From Paramyrothecium sp. XJ0827 (lineage: Eukaryota > Ascomycota > Sordariomycetes > Hypocreales > Stachybotryaceae), in contig JAJFPB010000004.1 in NCBI GenBank assembly GCA_020881915.1, positions 186,001-250,000 of the forward strand: 64,000 bases of DNA, written 5' to 3'. A program made the position numbers and the translations under genes. Shown here piece after piece: positions 10,079-20,912 of this stretch. Numbering within the stretch: position 1 is the first letter of the stretch; the number at the start of each line of letters is the position of its first letter. A model generated the notes under the pieces. The model was not told the origin of the DNA. It made no database searches and was given only the letters and a program-made list of their open reading frames with translations.

Positions 10079-10858
10079 TCAAAGGACGCTATGGCCGCGA
10101 TTCTTTTTCATCCCAAGCTTCTTTGCACAAGCAATTAGAGAGGCTCTACGTGTTTCGACCCACGAGATGACGGTGGCGGCCTCGCCGAGTGCAAGACTCA
10201 GGCTGCGTAGTGCATCAGAAAACGCCGTCGGGAGAGCGGTGCTTGCGAGAGAGGCGAGAGTAGAACCGTAATTTGTGCTAATGAGCAGAGAGCTCTCGAT
10301 ACTGGGGACAGGGGAGTCGTTGGCGGTGGCTTTGGCGACAAAAGACGTGCTAGCATGAGCAACAGCCGACGAGATGAGCGGCAAAGCTTGCTGAGACTCC
10401 TTGGCAAGCTCGGATGAACTTTGAGCTTCAGCAGCGACCGCTTCGTCTCCCCGCTTCCCACTAAATGTGGCATTCGTGCTCTTTCCATCAGTGATGGTCA
10501 GACCGCGTCCATAGTGACCCAGTTGGACGACGTCATTACCGGCGTTGGCCTCGAGCATAGAATTCCAGTCGATTTCCCCCAAGAAGGGTTCCTCATCGAG
10601 CTTCGCGTACTCGACGCTCTTGGCGAGCCCTGCGTCGCCCCCGATAGTTTCCCCCACTGCGACGTAGCTCTTAGTCTCTCGGACGATCTTCTCAGCCATT
10701 TCGGGGGCCCAGCCGTGGATGAAGTCGCCGTGGTACGTGTGGCCTTGTTGTTGTTAGCAACTGGTCAGAGAATTAATGAGCCGCCACAGGGCGAAAAGTC
10801 TCCCCTCCTCCCGAGGAAAGCGTCAGGTACGCGCCGTCTTCAAAGTCAAACCAGTCAT
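10079..10858 (-). CDS. hypothetical protein with Ser/Ala-rich C-terminal half
   Basis: Not recognised. The long frame (ATG at 10699) extends upstream in frame as HTYHGDFIHGWAPE, to an acceptor preceded by a perfect TGCTAAC branch site. Splicing across 10830-10744 (87 nt) to a 28-nt first exon (10858-10831, starting MTGLTLKTA) keeps the frame and gives 230 residues. The N-terminal ~95 residues look globular (GDFIHGW, ETIGGDAG, LGHYGRGLTI). The rest is Ala/Ser/Thr-rich and ends in a basic tail (KKLGMKKNRG). HGDF-x-x-GW resembles a motif of secreted DUF1996 proteins, but the gene lacks that family's length, cysteines and signal peptide, so I give it little weight. If the first exon is wrong, the start is the ATG at 10699. 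Confidence 0.5.
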
Positions 10859-11997
10859 CACGCAAATCATATCAGATGGCGAAAAACATCCCGAAGACGC
10901 CAACCGTCCATGAAACAGAAGGAGCGACAATGAATCGAAAAACAGCCTAATAGAGGCTATAAGAGAGTGAATGAATATAAAGAAAGGAACAAGGGACTTC
11001 AAAAGAAGAGTGGCACTTCATACATCGATCAGATCTGCGAGGAGGGCACGCGGATAGATAATGCCGAAGACTTGTTTACTTTCCAGCACTTGTCCAATAC
11101 TTCGCCCGGCTTTCGTGGCACGCCTTTATCCCAGAAAAGCTAGCCAACGCTTTTCACTCACAGTGCGGCCCAGGCTTGACAGGACATGAGTGACTGCCCA
11201 TGCCTCCTGGTTCATTAGCTGTGCCGATCACAGGCGGCTGCGCCAACCGAAACATCGGTGTAGTTGGATTTCGGCTTGATTGCCGAAGACTTTGTCGGCT
11301 ATATAGAAATGTGGCTGAGCAAGTGTCAGATGCATCTCAGTATTGCCCCGTACAGGTTGCTCCAGGCTTTGCTCCAGGGTAGCACTGAAGCATTTGCGGA
11401 TAGCGTCAGCTCAGTTCCCTTCAGCCACAATTGTTGCCAGTCTCAGCAATTTGCGATGCATCCAGCGTGCCCTTGAATAGTATTAATTTGTTCTATCTTC
11501 GGGTCGCCGTCATCTCGCTGTGGTGGGAACTTCAAATCCTCGAATCCTCCACAAAGTTGCCATTGCATTCTCACAAGCTTGGTCAGCATTGCTTGCTTAT
11601 TGAGCTATTTGCCAGGGCTCCGATTTGGGGATCCATCGCCACATTCAGGCAGTCCGAAGCCACGCATTGCACAGTGGGCGCCACAGCGGCCTGGTCAGTG
11701 CTGGTTGGCTGGCGTTGCCCATCTTGCTAAGCTGGGGAACGCCCCGACAAGTTCTGGATGATTCTCGCAGAATGTTGATAATTCAAACATGGTAAATTGC
11801 ACCATTACGTTGCTCCAGGCTGCCTGGGAGGCATCGGAAAACGTAACGAATCCTCGTGTACAAAAACGCCGAGCCTCCCACGTTTTGGAGAAATTCCATC
11901 ATCAGAATCACATTGTCTTCTAGACTGCCATCCAACCCAGCACAATCTCCTCCAACACGTCGCCTTGTCTATCAACGCGCAGACGAAGTCTCACACA
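10859..11997. other. intergenic / divergent promoter region
   Basis: Lies between the hypothetical gene and the divergently transcribed heat-shock gene. Short frames around 11200-11760 overlap each other and resemble nothing. I did not find a clean heat-shock element (alternating GAA/TTC with 2-bp gaps). Confidence 0.5.
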
Positions 11998-12699
11998 ATG
12001 GCCTTCTTCTTTCCTCGCACAGTCTATCAAACCACAGCTTCGTTCAACCCTCTCCTGCGGCTGCTGAGCGAGCTAGAGCAGGAGCCGCAGCCTCGCCAGC
12101 GGCCCGAGCGGTCCCAGCGCACCCAGCCGGGCTGCCCCGCCTACCGATTCAGCGTCCGCTCTTGGGAGCCGCGATTTGAGGCTCAAGAGACAGAAGATGC
12201 TTTTGTTATCTATGGCGAGCTCCCCGGCCTGAACAAGGACCACGTCACTGTTGAATTTCCTGAGCCTCGAAAGCTGGTCGTCAGCGGCAAGGTGGAACGC
12301 TCCAGCAACGCCGCCCTTACCTCAACCAAAAACATCGAGCGGGGGCCGACCGCAGTGGTTGAACCGGTCGCCGAGGACGCACAGAGCAGGAGCTCTTACC
12401 AGGCCACCGTCGAGGACGACGAGGAGGGTGACGACTTTGAAGTCCTGGCCCAGGACCCGGAGAAGACCTTGTCAGACAAGCAGAAGGGCAAGCAGCCTGC
12501 CATCATCGAGACGCAGGAGAAGCATCAAGCCGAGGCCATCAATCCGGGCTCGGAATTCTTCAGCAAAGAGTTCTCCCGCTACTTCAATTTCTCCACCCAT
12601 GTCAACCACGAAGCTGTCACTGCCGATATGAAGGATGGCCTATTGACCATTGTTGTGCCTAAGGCCAAGCCTGAGCCTCACCGTGTCTTTGTTAATTAA
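11998..12699 (+). CDS. small heat-shock protein (Hsp20/alpha-crystallin, fungal Hsp30 type)
   Basis: 233 residues, intronless, ATG at 11998; the frame is open upstream but the MAFFFPR start is typical of fungal Hsp30 proteins. An ATP-independent holdase chaperone expected in the cytosol. The N-terminal arm (FNPLLRLLSELEQE) is followed by the start of the crystallin domain (WEPRFEAQETEDAFVIYGELPG, about residues 55-77). The domain is split by an ~85-residue charged, disordered insert with an acidic run (EDDEEGDDFE). It resumes as FNFSTHVNHEAVTADMKDGL and closes with GLLTIVVPK, which holds the conserved G-x-L motif. Such split crystallin domains are common in filamentous fungi. Confidence 0.9.
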   Translation: MAFFFPRTVYQTTASFNPLLRLLSELEQEPQPRQRPERSQRTQPGCPAYRFSVRSWEPRFEAQETEDAFVIYGELPGLNKDHVTVEFPEPRKLVVSGKVERSSNAALTSTKNIERGPTAVVEPVAEDAQSRSSYQATVEDDEEGDDFEVLAQDPEKTLSDKQKGKQPAIIETQEKHQAEAINPGSEFFSKEFSRYFNFSTHVNHEAVTADMKDGLLTIVVPKAKPEPHRVFVN

Positions 12700-13316
12700 G
12701 GAGCCCTATCGCGTTAGAATCGTAAACCTCCAGCATATGTCTTTGTTCTTTGTACAGGAATTTGATGTATGCAAATCACAGCTTGCACTGATTACATCGG
12801 TATTGTGTTTCAGGGACTGTACAGTATTATTGGCTGTTTGAGAGACCATGTATCTGAATAACTTCAAGTAGAGTCCTGGAGGGCCAGCACTGTTCAGTTC
12901 AATTACCATTATGCAAATATCATCGCTTGCCTATTCCGTCTCCTCAAATCGTGAATTGAAAACAGTTTTGAAGGAACGTGCCTTTTTCACTGTTAAGAAA
13001 ACACTTGTACATGTTCCGAAGTAAATTCATTCCATAAGATAGTGGTCACATGAAAGGTGAATTCTTGAGTACAGCGCATCTCAAAATTGAATGCGGATAC
13101 GGAGTAAGCTCTTCAGAAAAAGAAAAAAAAAGAGAACCAATTGACTCGATGATGGCCGGAGGAAGTCGCTTACATGATACAGGCAGGCTCAGCCCAGCAC
13201 CTTCCACAGGTACTCCTTCAGCTCGTGCCTAACTAATGCGGCTGAATATTTCCCCCAGCCTCATCTTTTGCATCGCTGCACTTCCGTACCACCACACGTC
13301 GCTGCTGGAGCACAAG
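12700..13316. other. intergenic, upstream of the HET gene
   Basis: No supported gene. The HET frame is open back to an ATG at 13236, but homology-like sequence begins at 13317. Confidence 0.55.
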
Positions 13317-15758
13317 ATGCGTCTTCTGCGCCCTCGAGCAGGCGCGTTTGAGGAGTTCTTTGGACGAGATATCCCCAAATATGCCATTCTCTCACATACC
13401 TGGGACCAAGAAGAGGTTTCTTTCCAGCAACTCCCTTCTGCCGTCATGAGCATGGCAGGATACCAAAAGATTCTGAATGCGTGCCGGGAAACGTTAAAGC
13501 ATGGGTTGGAATACATTTGGATAGATACTTGCTGCATCGACAAGACAAGTAGCGCGGAACTCACCGAGGCCATCAACTCCATGTTTCAGTGGTACGCAGC
13601 CGCTGAGGTCTGTTTTGTCTATCTTAGCGATGTTCCGCCTGATGCAGACCCGGTAGCCCTAGCATCGTCCTTCCGGAAGGCCAAATGGTTCACAAGGGGC
13701 TGGACTCTGCAGGAGCTTCTTGCTCCAAGTGCAGTCCGATTCTACGCCTCGGATTGGTCCTACATTGCTGATCGAATCACGATAAGTGAATGCATCAGCA
13801 GCATCACAGGCATTGACCAGAAGTTTCTTGCATTCGAGCCCACCACAGCCACAGAATGGCCACCCTACCCACCATCACGCGGAGATCTTATTCAAACAGC
13901 TAGTGTTGCGGAAAGAATGGCCTGGGCTTCGAACAGACAAACCACGAGGATTGAAGATATTGCCTATTGTCTCCTGGGTATCTTCCAAGTCCACATGCCT
14001 CTCTTGTATGGCGAAGGCCGGCAAGCTTTCCTCAGGCTTCAGGAAGAAATCATCCGGCGTTCTTCTGACGCAACAATACTTGCCTGGGGTCTTGACACCA
14101 ACCGTTGGAACTATGATTATTTTTACACGCAGCCTCCATCAGGTGAGATTGAGAGGGCCAGCTCATTATCCCCTTGGCAATCGGCGTGGAACATGATGAA
14201 GGGTAAAGAGCACCCTTGGCAAGCTTCTTCGGGTTGGATATTAGACACCAATACATGGAATATTGACTACCCATGTGGAATACTTGCTACTTCTCCTCAA
14301 GATTTCCGAGGTTGCCAGAATATCATCTCCCTTGATCTGCCTCGAAGTTGGTCCCTGGTTACTGCTGGGCTGTCCACTCATTTCCCTACGTCTGACGGAA
14401 GTCGGGCAAGATATCTTCTTCTCCCCTGCCGATTGAAGCAGGATCCTTGGACGTTGATTGCAATACCGCTTGCTGCCCACTCGTCGAGCTCTTTTGGGAG
14501 ATCGCCAGGAGGAGGGCTACTTGTGGCGCCTGATAGGTGGTTCCAGTGGTCCAAGCAGGAACTTCTCCTCGAGACTCTTCCTCAAGAGAAGTATTTTGAC
14601 CGAATAGAGTCGGACAAAACTCTTCTGGTGCATTGCGACCCTTCGTTGGAAATAGGAGCCATCATCTCTTCGTTCCGGCACACAGCCGTGCAAAAGGGGA
14701 ACGCGGAGACATTAGTCCCTGTTTCACAGACGATGGTTGACGACGAAGGCTTCATTGGTGCAGTCTTCCGGATCCGTGTCCTCGACAAGGCCAAGGTAGA
14801 ACAGAGCAAAGCTGAGGAGTCGCCTGAATCAATATTCGAAGTAACTCTATATCTTTCGCAGAAGCGACAAATACTCTGCACAGCAGGGGACTATTTGCAG
14901 TGCCGAATTGACGGCCCTATACTCCCTGAACATCCCGGAGTCGCGCGAGTGAGAGAACGAACTGACGGTTTCATGTACACTGTCATGCGTCTTGAGAAAT
15001 ACAGCCTCAGCATTAGTGTGAAACGGAAGCGCGTGTTTGGTGAAACATTGTTCGTTGTTCATGTCAGTCAGCATACTGGCTTTTTCCACTCAAAGCTTTG
15101 GCAATACGCGGCGACTTACTCATCAAACGTGGGTGTTTTCGATTCTCCTTTCCCGTTTTATGTCCGACCCCGGGGGATCTATAATTGGCCCTTGTGGGGG
15201 CGTTTTTTCAGGCATCGTTTTGGAGAATGGCTAGAACGGGTTGGCTTGAGCAACTTCTTCACCATCCCCCTACTTTCGTTCTTGGGCCAAGTTCTGCTGT
15301 GGCTGAATGGCTCAGAGATCCAGCTAGCTAAAAGTTTCCTTGGAGATTTTCCGATCGTGGCAAAGACTGCTCAAATTTCGAGATCGCTACTCATTTCACT
15401 TGCAGCCCTCCGCTGTTGTGTTATTTCAACCTTTTTCATGTATCAGGCCGTCCCTCTGATATCTTGCTTCTTACCACGATGGACGCCTCTACTGAGGAGT
15501 GGCAGGACTGCTCTTGGCATGCTTTGTGGAGTGCTGTCAACTTGGCTACTTTTACACGTGGACTACCAAGGAACGAATTGGTTATGGTGGATTACCTGGT
15601 GGTTATTGGGGCTGTTTGCATGGAATTTGCAGACAGCTGGGCCAGACTACGCATACATTTTCGACGGCGTGAGGGCGACACCACCACCTATGATCTCTTT
15701 CTCCATGTGTCTCGACCTTGCACTTACGGGCAGTGCTATGTTGTTAAGTTGTTGCTAG
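13317..15758 (+). CDS. heterokaryon-incompatibility (HET) domain protein with C-terminal membrane segments
   Basis: 813 residues from the ATG at 13317 (MRLLRPRAGAFEEFFGRDIP, the usual HET opening); an in-frame ATG at 13236 would add 27 residues. No intron. HET motifs in order: PKYAILSHTWDQEEVSF, LEYIWIDTCCIDK, YLSDVPP, FRKAKWFTRGWTLQELLAP, then the ARM-like IEDIAYCLLGIFQVHMPLLYGEG block that follows many HET domains. HET proteins act in self/non-self recognition and programmed cell death between unlike fungal strains. The C-terminal ~190 residues contain about five hydrophobic segments (LLSFLGQVLLWL, SLLISLAALRCCVI, LGMLCGVLSTWLLL, LWWITWWLLGLFAW, and the last residues), so the protein is probably membrane-anchored, which is less common. 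What it recognises is not visible. Confidence 0.9.
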   Translation: MRLLRPRAGAFEEFFGRDIPKYAILSHTWDQEEVSFQQLPSAVMSMAGYQKILNACRETLKHGLEYIWIDTCCIDKTSSAELTEAINSMFQWYAAAEVCFVYLSDVPPDADPVALASSFRKAKWFTRGWTLQELLAPSAVRFYASDWSYIADRITISECISSITGIDQKFLAFEPTTATEWPPYPPSRGDLIQTASVAERMAWASNRQTTRIEDIAYCLLGIFQVHMPLLYGEGRQAFLRLQEEIIRRSSDATILAWGLDTNRWNYDYFYTQPPSGEIERASSLSPWQSAWNMMKGKEHPWQASSGWILDTNTWNIDYPCGILATSPQDFRGCQNIISLDLPRSWSLVTAGLSTHFPTSDGSRARYLLLPCRLKQDPWTLIAIPLAAHSSSSFGRSPGGGLLVAPDRWFQWSKQELLLETLPQEKYFDRIESDKTLLVHCDPSLEIGAIISSFRHTAVQKGNAETLVPVSQTMVDDEGFIGAVFRIRVLDKAKVEQSKAEESPESIFEVTLYLSQKRQILCTAGDYLQCRIDGPILPEHPGVARVRERTDGFMYTVMRLEKYSLSISVKRKRVFGETLFVVHVSQHTGFFHSKLWQYAATYSSNVGVFDSPFPFYVRPRGIYNWPLWGRFFRHRFGEWLERVGLSNFFTIPLLSFLGQVLLWLNGSEIQLAKSFLGDFPIVAKTAQISRSLLISLAALRCCVISTFFMYQAVPLISCFLPRWTPLLRSGRTALGMLCGVLSTWLLLHVDYQGTNWLWWITWWLLGLFAWNLQTAGPDYAYIFDGVRATPPPMISFSMCLDLALTGSAMLLSCC

Positions 15759-16796
15759 TTGGTTACCGATTTTGTTAATTCTGACTTTCATTTGTTTAAT
15801 TTCAATCCGTGTATTGTTAGTAGCTATGTGGACACGTCAATATGATAATGCTATCAAATATTGTGCTGTGCTACGAGCATGAGAGTACTGGCCGTAGGCG
15901 AGAGTTTGATGAACGCCGTGAGTGCTTTGCTTGTGAACACTCAAGCCACCCGCAGATTTGCTAATTGAGGGGTCTTGCGCCTGGCGCATCAAATGCCTTC
16001 GTCGCTGCTTTAAAAACAATGATCCTCACATCTCCGTCACTTGGATGGACCCTTTCGGCGACGGCAAGAGGCTCTCCGTGCCGCATGCAGGCTCATCATG
16101 CGAGGCGGATGCTGCCAAAGCTATTATTGCATCAATGATAAACCTTATCCAGACCAAGCTTGACAGAAAAACACGGCTTATGCAATGTGAGTCATTACAT
16201 CCACTTAGCTTTTGTGTTTGCTGATCAGCGTCATAACTTGACATTCTGTGTATTCTGAGATGTGTCAAGCGATCCGTGAGGTCGCTTTGCTTAGGTTGAT
16301 GCGTTTCTCAGCTTCAGCAGCCAATGAAGGAAATTCGCCATGAATGGGATATCCCCCCCTTTTCCTGTCTTGAAACGCATCGATTTGCTTGCGCTGGTGC
16401 TTGCCCCTATGTCCATATTCGTTCTCCTGTGTCTTGGGGCATGATGGGCGCATGTACTCCGTATGTGGCTTTGCATTTGCGTTCGTGGTCGGTAATTGGT
16501 CATGCTTGCGGCAGTCAATTCTTCTTATGCAGGCCAAGCTTAAATCTCCAAGTAATCCGAGATATATTGTCGACTTTAGGGAAACGGAGAAGGGGCTCCG
16601 ATTGATTTGGAGAAGCATGTTTGGTAACGTGACATGGTAAATTTCGGACTGCCACATCGCCCTCACAAGGACTCTGCAACTGCACATGCCAGAAGTCAAG
16701 CCAGATCTATTTAAATGCCTGTTATTCGCAAGAGTCATATTCGCCATAAGTCAAACTGATTTTGCAGGCTTTAATGATACACAGAGAACAGACACG
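15759..16796. other. intergenic
   Basis: About 1 kb without a supported gene. Overlapping short frames on both strands (15958-16747) show no family features. Confidence 0.5.
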
Positions 16797-18356
16797 ATGA
16801 AGTTCAGTCGTGGCCTCATTCCATTCATTTGGCTCAGCCTCTCACCTGCCAATGCGTCGCCGCCAGAAATCATGTTGTCGGCACGTTCAAGGCGATTGTT
16901 ATCTGGATTGGACGTGCCCTGGAAGTTTGCGCCAGGTGCTTCGGCAAGATATGACCCCGTTGCCAACCCGGAAGGCATTATTTCGTTCTCCACAGCAGAA
17001 AATCCTCTTGTCCACCAGAACCTTTCCGACTTTGCTAACAAGGTGGGATCGACCTGAAGGAAAACCGAAGTCATGGAAGTTTTATGTCAACTCTAACCCT
17101 TCAAAGGTCCACATTCCATCCGCTGCATTCACATACGGGTTCGCAAGCGCCCGTCGTCTCCGCGAAGCCATTGCAGGCCACATAGAGGAAACTTTCAAAC
17201 CGGTGCTCAGCCTCAATGGATCTGAAATTCAAGTCTTTCAGGGCGTCACGGCGCTACATTCAAATCTAGCATGGGCGCTCGCGGAGCCTGGTGAGGGAAT
17301 TCTAGTTACCCGACCTGTTTACGGGCGGCTGGGATTGGATCTCGGCAACGAAAATGATGTCAAAGTTGTTTACACTGATAACAAGATTGAGGATGCAATG
17401 AAACCTAGCATCGTCGACAGTATGGAAGAGGCGGTCACTAAAGCCGAGAAACAAGGGACAAGGATCAGGGCAGTCATGATTGTTAACCCGAATAACCCTC
17501 TAGGAAGGTATTATCCCCGCGAAACAATCGTGGAAATCATGAAATTTTGCCAACGGCGACAATTACATCTTATCAGCGATGAAGTTTATGCCTTGGCCAG
17601 CTTCCAGGCTGAGGGCGATGTTTCCGAGAACCTGCCACCCTTTACGTCTGTGCTATCAATCGATACCCACGGCTTGATCGACCCCAACCTTGTTCATGTC
17701 GAATACGGCACAAGCAAGGACTTCTCTGCAGCAGGGCTACGACTCGGGATCCTCATAACTCGGAACGCCGCAGTGTTACGAGCCACGGGAGCCTTGGCCC
17801 GTTTCCACGAGCCTTCAGGCCCGACAGTGGCTATATCTACGGCTATGTTTGAAGACAGAGAATGGTGCCGCTCATTTCTCAAACTCACAAAAGAAAAAAT
17901 TGCCGGAGCCTACAGCATAGCGACGTCGAAGCTTCGAGAGCTTGATGTCAAATACATCGAGGCTAACTCTGGTTTTTTTGTCTACATCGACATGAGCCCA
18001 TGGCTACCACCACCGAATGCGGGACAGAACGGCACGCTGAATGATAGAGAAAGAGAATATGTTCTAGCAGAGAGGCTTCTAGCCGGGGGTGTTTTTATGC
18101 ACCCTGGCGAAGAAGGTGCCCTTGAGCCGGGACGATTCAGGATGGTTTATACCCAGCAAGAAAACGTCATTGAATTAGGTTTTGACAGGTGAGCTTTACA
18201 ATTTTGCGTGGAATAGCTTGAGTATTGTCCATCTTGGCTGACAGTATGAAGACTCAAGAATGTACTGGCAAGTCTTCCATGGCTGTGAAGAGGCTTAACC
18301 GACTCGCGTACTCTGTGGCTGAATTTGGGGTGTCGAAAGAGCATGGCTTCATGTGA
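16797..18356 (+). CDS. ACC-synthase-like class I/II aminotransferase
   Basis: PLP-dependent fold-type I enzyme of the ACC-synthase/aminotransferase group. Exons: 16797-17042, 17107-18188 and probably 18245-18356. Intron 1 (64 nt, CTCTAAC branch) rejoins FANK to VHIPSAAFTYGF. Motifs: ISFSTAENPLV, the aromatic/PLP region FQGVTALHSNLAWAL, NPNNPLGRYYP, ISDEVYAL, and the PLP lysine in YGTSKDFSAAGLRLG (about Lys286). The frame stops at 18192 right after LGFDR, at a consensus GTGAGC donor. Splicing to 18245 extends the last helix (LGFDSMKTQ...) to a stop at 18356, so both ends are possible. The first 20 residues (MKFSRGLIPFIWLSLSPANA) look like a signal peptide, odd for this family; an alternative start is the ATG at 16872. 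The substrate is unknown. Confidence 0.78.
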
Positions 18357-19021
18357 GGTTCTTGGATTACCGGGTTCTACAGAGGCGGACGGTAGAAACA
18401 TTGCACCATTCACATGGAAGATTTTGTCCGCAATCCTGGGCTCGAGTGGTTTCGAAATCTGACCTGCGTCCAGAGGCAGACTCTGAAGAGCTGAGGAAGC
18501 ATGCTTCCGCACAGGCACCCGAAACGACAAAGAGGTCCGAACGCTCGCTCAAAAAACTCGACCGCAAACTCCAATTAAGGACAACCAAATCAGCAATTCC
18601 ACTTGCCGTACGGTTTTGAAATGGCAGGTAATGTGCGTGCGCCGTCAGCTCCCGTAAGGCCGGATATGATGCCTACAATCCTTCTACAGCACAGTGGGAA
18701 AAGGCTTGACTCGCCTGGATCGAAATACATAAAAGATTTCTGCTTAAATGAGTTACATGTATGTAATAAATATGAGAACTTGATTGGCCCGTCCAAAAAC
18801 CAATATACATCATCGAGACTAGTGGTATCACATGGCGCCCAGCCCGAATCGAGAGACCCCTTGTTTACATAATGCTCTTAGAAGGAACTCTCTCTTAGCT
18901 AGTTCCTCTTTTTGACTCTAGCCAAGTAATTGCTCCTGAGATGCTGGATATGATCACACCATAAAAAAGACCCGCTAACTGAGAAAAAGAAAATTGTCGC
19001 AAGAATGACAGGACTTGTCCT
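18357..19021. other. intergenic
   Basis: No supported gene between two convergent genes. Confidence 0.5.
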
Positions 19022-19417
19022 TTACTGAGGAGCTGGAGCCGGAGCCTGCTCTGTGGACGAAACAAAGTGCAAGGCCTTGAGCTGATCAAGCTGGCTCAAA
19101 AAGGTCTTCTCCGTCTCTTCAATTTCTCTCATCAGGCGCCGTGCCTGATCCCGAGGGTCTTCGGTATCTTCGTCGCGTTTGACGATGAACCCGTTGGCGA
19201 GGGCGAGAAGTATCTCGGCGGTAAGGAGGGCGGCTGCGCCTCCAACAATCATTTTGGTCTGGTCAACATCGTTTTGGAAGTCCCAGGAGGGCACTAGTTC
19301 AACAGCGGGGGCGCCCATTTGGCGAGCCTTGACGGGTTTGGCAGGTCCATCGGTTGTGGGAAGTGCGTTTGTCGTGGACCAGAGGAGGGCAAGGACGGTC
19401 GTAATCTGGAAACGCAT
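19022..19417 (-). CDS. small secreted or membrane-anchored hypothetical protein
   Basis: 131 residues from the ATG at 19417 (the frame runs further upstream but is not protein-like). A clear signal peptide, MRFQITTVLALLWSTTNA, is followed by a short linker with KPVKAR. Next comes a hydrophobic stretch, MIVGGAAALLTAEILLALA, long enough for a membrane helix, then a charged helical tail (EDTEDPRDQARRLMREIEE) likely to form a coiled coil, ending in PAPAP. There are no cysteines in the mature part, so it is not a classic cysteine-rich effector. I do not recognise the family. No intron is needed. Confidence 0.6.
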   Translation of the reverse strand: MRFQITTVLALLWSTTNALPTTDGPAKPVKARQMGAPAVELVPSWDFQNDVDQTKMIVGGAAALLTAEILLALANGFIVKRDEDTEDPRDQARRLMREIEETEKTFLSQLDQLKALHFVSSTEQAPAPAPQ

Positions 19418-20912
19418 CTTGACTGCTGAAACAAGAGAATTTAATGAGTGAAAGAGTTTTTTTTGGAGGGTTCTGGGTGAGATAGAGCCTGTCAAATAAA
19501 GTACGTGATTGTTCTGGATCAGGTTTTGGGTTGACATGGAAAGGAGCGTGTCATCTTTTTGTACTCGCGAAAACAAATTATAGCGACAATCACCTACGAA
19601 TATCATGACTGCTAGGGAATGAAGGCTTGCAGTACGGATCTGCTTCAAAGATACCAAAACACCAGCGCGGGGGTTGACCGAGATGAAAGTTGCACAATCC
19701 GAGAATCCTTCGATCGAAATTCGCCTTGAAACAATCCATTCTTGGTTAATAAAACTACAGATCAATACTTCTGGATTGCTTGTGAAACTTGGTCTGTGCT
19801 TAGCGAGCCAGGATCGCGTGCCAGTGACCTAATCTTAGGTCACCAGGGTCACGTCGGATCCTTCGCATCGGACTTGTCTCCTAGCGTGCGATTTAGACCC
19901 GTTTGACCCGAATAGTGGAATCTAGTGCTGTGCATTTTGTCAAACTCGCTTCCTCTTGGATTGAGAAGGGGTGAGGGAGGGGAGGGAGTTTCGGTTCTTG
20001 TGTTCACAGGACGTCATGGTCTAAAAGGACAGCCTTGGCGTTGCTGAAACCCGCTTGCGCTGTTGGGATTTAGGATTACAAAGTGCAACATCATGATGCA
20101 TTGTGCCAACCAGGGATACCACGCTATCTACGTAACCTTCACGATTCGCATCAGTATGGTAGATGGATTGTGTCATATCAGCCTCAACTCATGCACTGAG
20201 GTTCGTCATAGTCCGAGAATTACCTCGGTCCTCTCGTGAGTAGGCGCAAGGCACGCAAAAGAATTTCCACAGCGCCAACATTCAGCCATTCCATATTTGT
20301 TTGTTGTAAAGCAAGCTGGCCTTTATAAATCTTGCTACACAATATCATCATACACAAACACGTGGTCAGGGACCAACTGGTCTGCCTATTTCTGTCATTC
20401 GAAAGCATAACGTTGTCACATAACGTGGCACATGCTGCTTACCAAACGTGCAGCTACTTTCTTTATAAGCATCGATCTTCCAGCTGCAGATTGCTTTGTA
20501 AACGGTTGTAATTGAGCATTAAATCGCATAATGATACCTTTTCTGGCTGTGCCGACGGTGTTTTTGGCCATAGTTATCTGTATTGTGCAGGTGGAGAACC
20601 CCTATCATTGCGGATCTTGGCCTTCATCTCGGACATTTTCGAGAAGACCGACCCGATAACGTTGGAAGCGAATGGAAAGGGTTCCAACTCTTGAGAACTC
20701 CCATGCTGGACTTTGCTGAATCAAAATTGAGTCTGGCGGTGTTGAAAGTCATGCAGCTCGGCCTGTTCAGCCTCATCTGCTGAGAAGACCTATGATCGTA
20801 AAGCCTTAGTATAAATTCCACGCTTTGGACTCTTGTTTTATTTTCCAGCTCATCCAGTGACCCGACCATCGTTAGAACTCGCGGCTTTTCTCTTCCAGCG
20901 GATTTTTGCATC
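19418..20912. other. intergenic / divergent promoter region
   Basis: About 1.5 kb between divergent genes, with no supported gene. A G-rich purine tract (GGGGTGAGGGAGGGGAGGGAG) lies near 19968-19988. Confidence 0.5.

Noticed and set aside
11740..11935. Heat-shock element upstream of the Hsp20 gene
   Set aside because: TTC and GAA words are present but their spacing does not form a proper alternating array.
15958..16224. 88-codon frame with WMDPFGDGKRLSVPHAG
   Set aside because: Not recognised, no start context, and overlapped by an antisense frame.
18353..18619. 88-codon frame after the aminotransferase
   Set aside because: Basic, low-complexity, overlapped by an antisense frame; no family.
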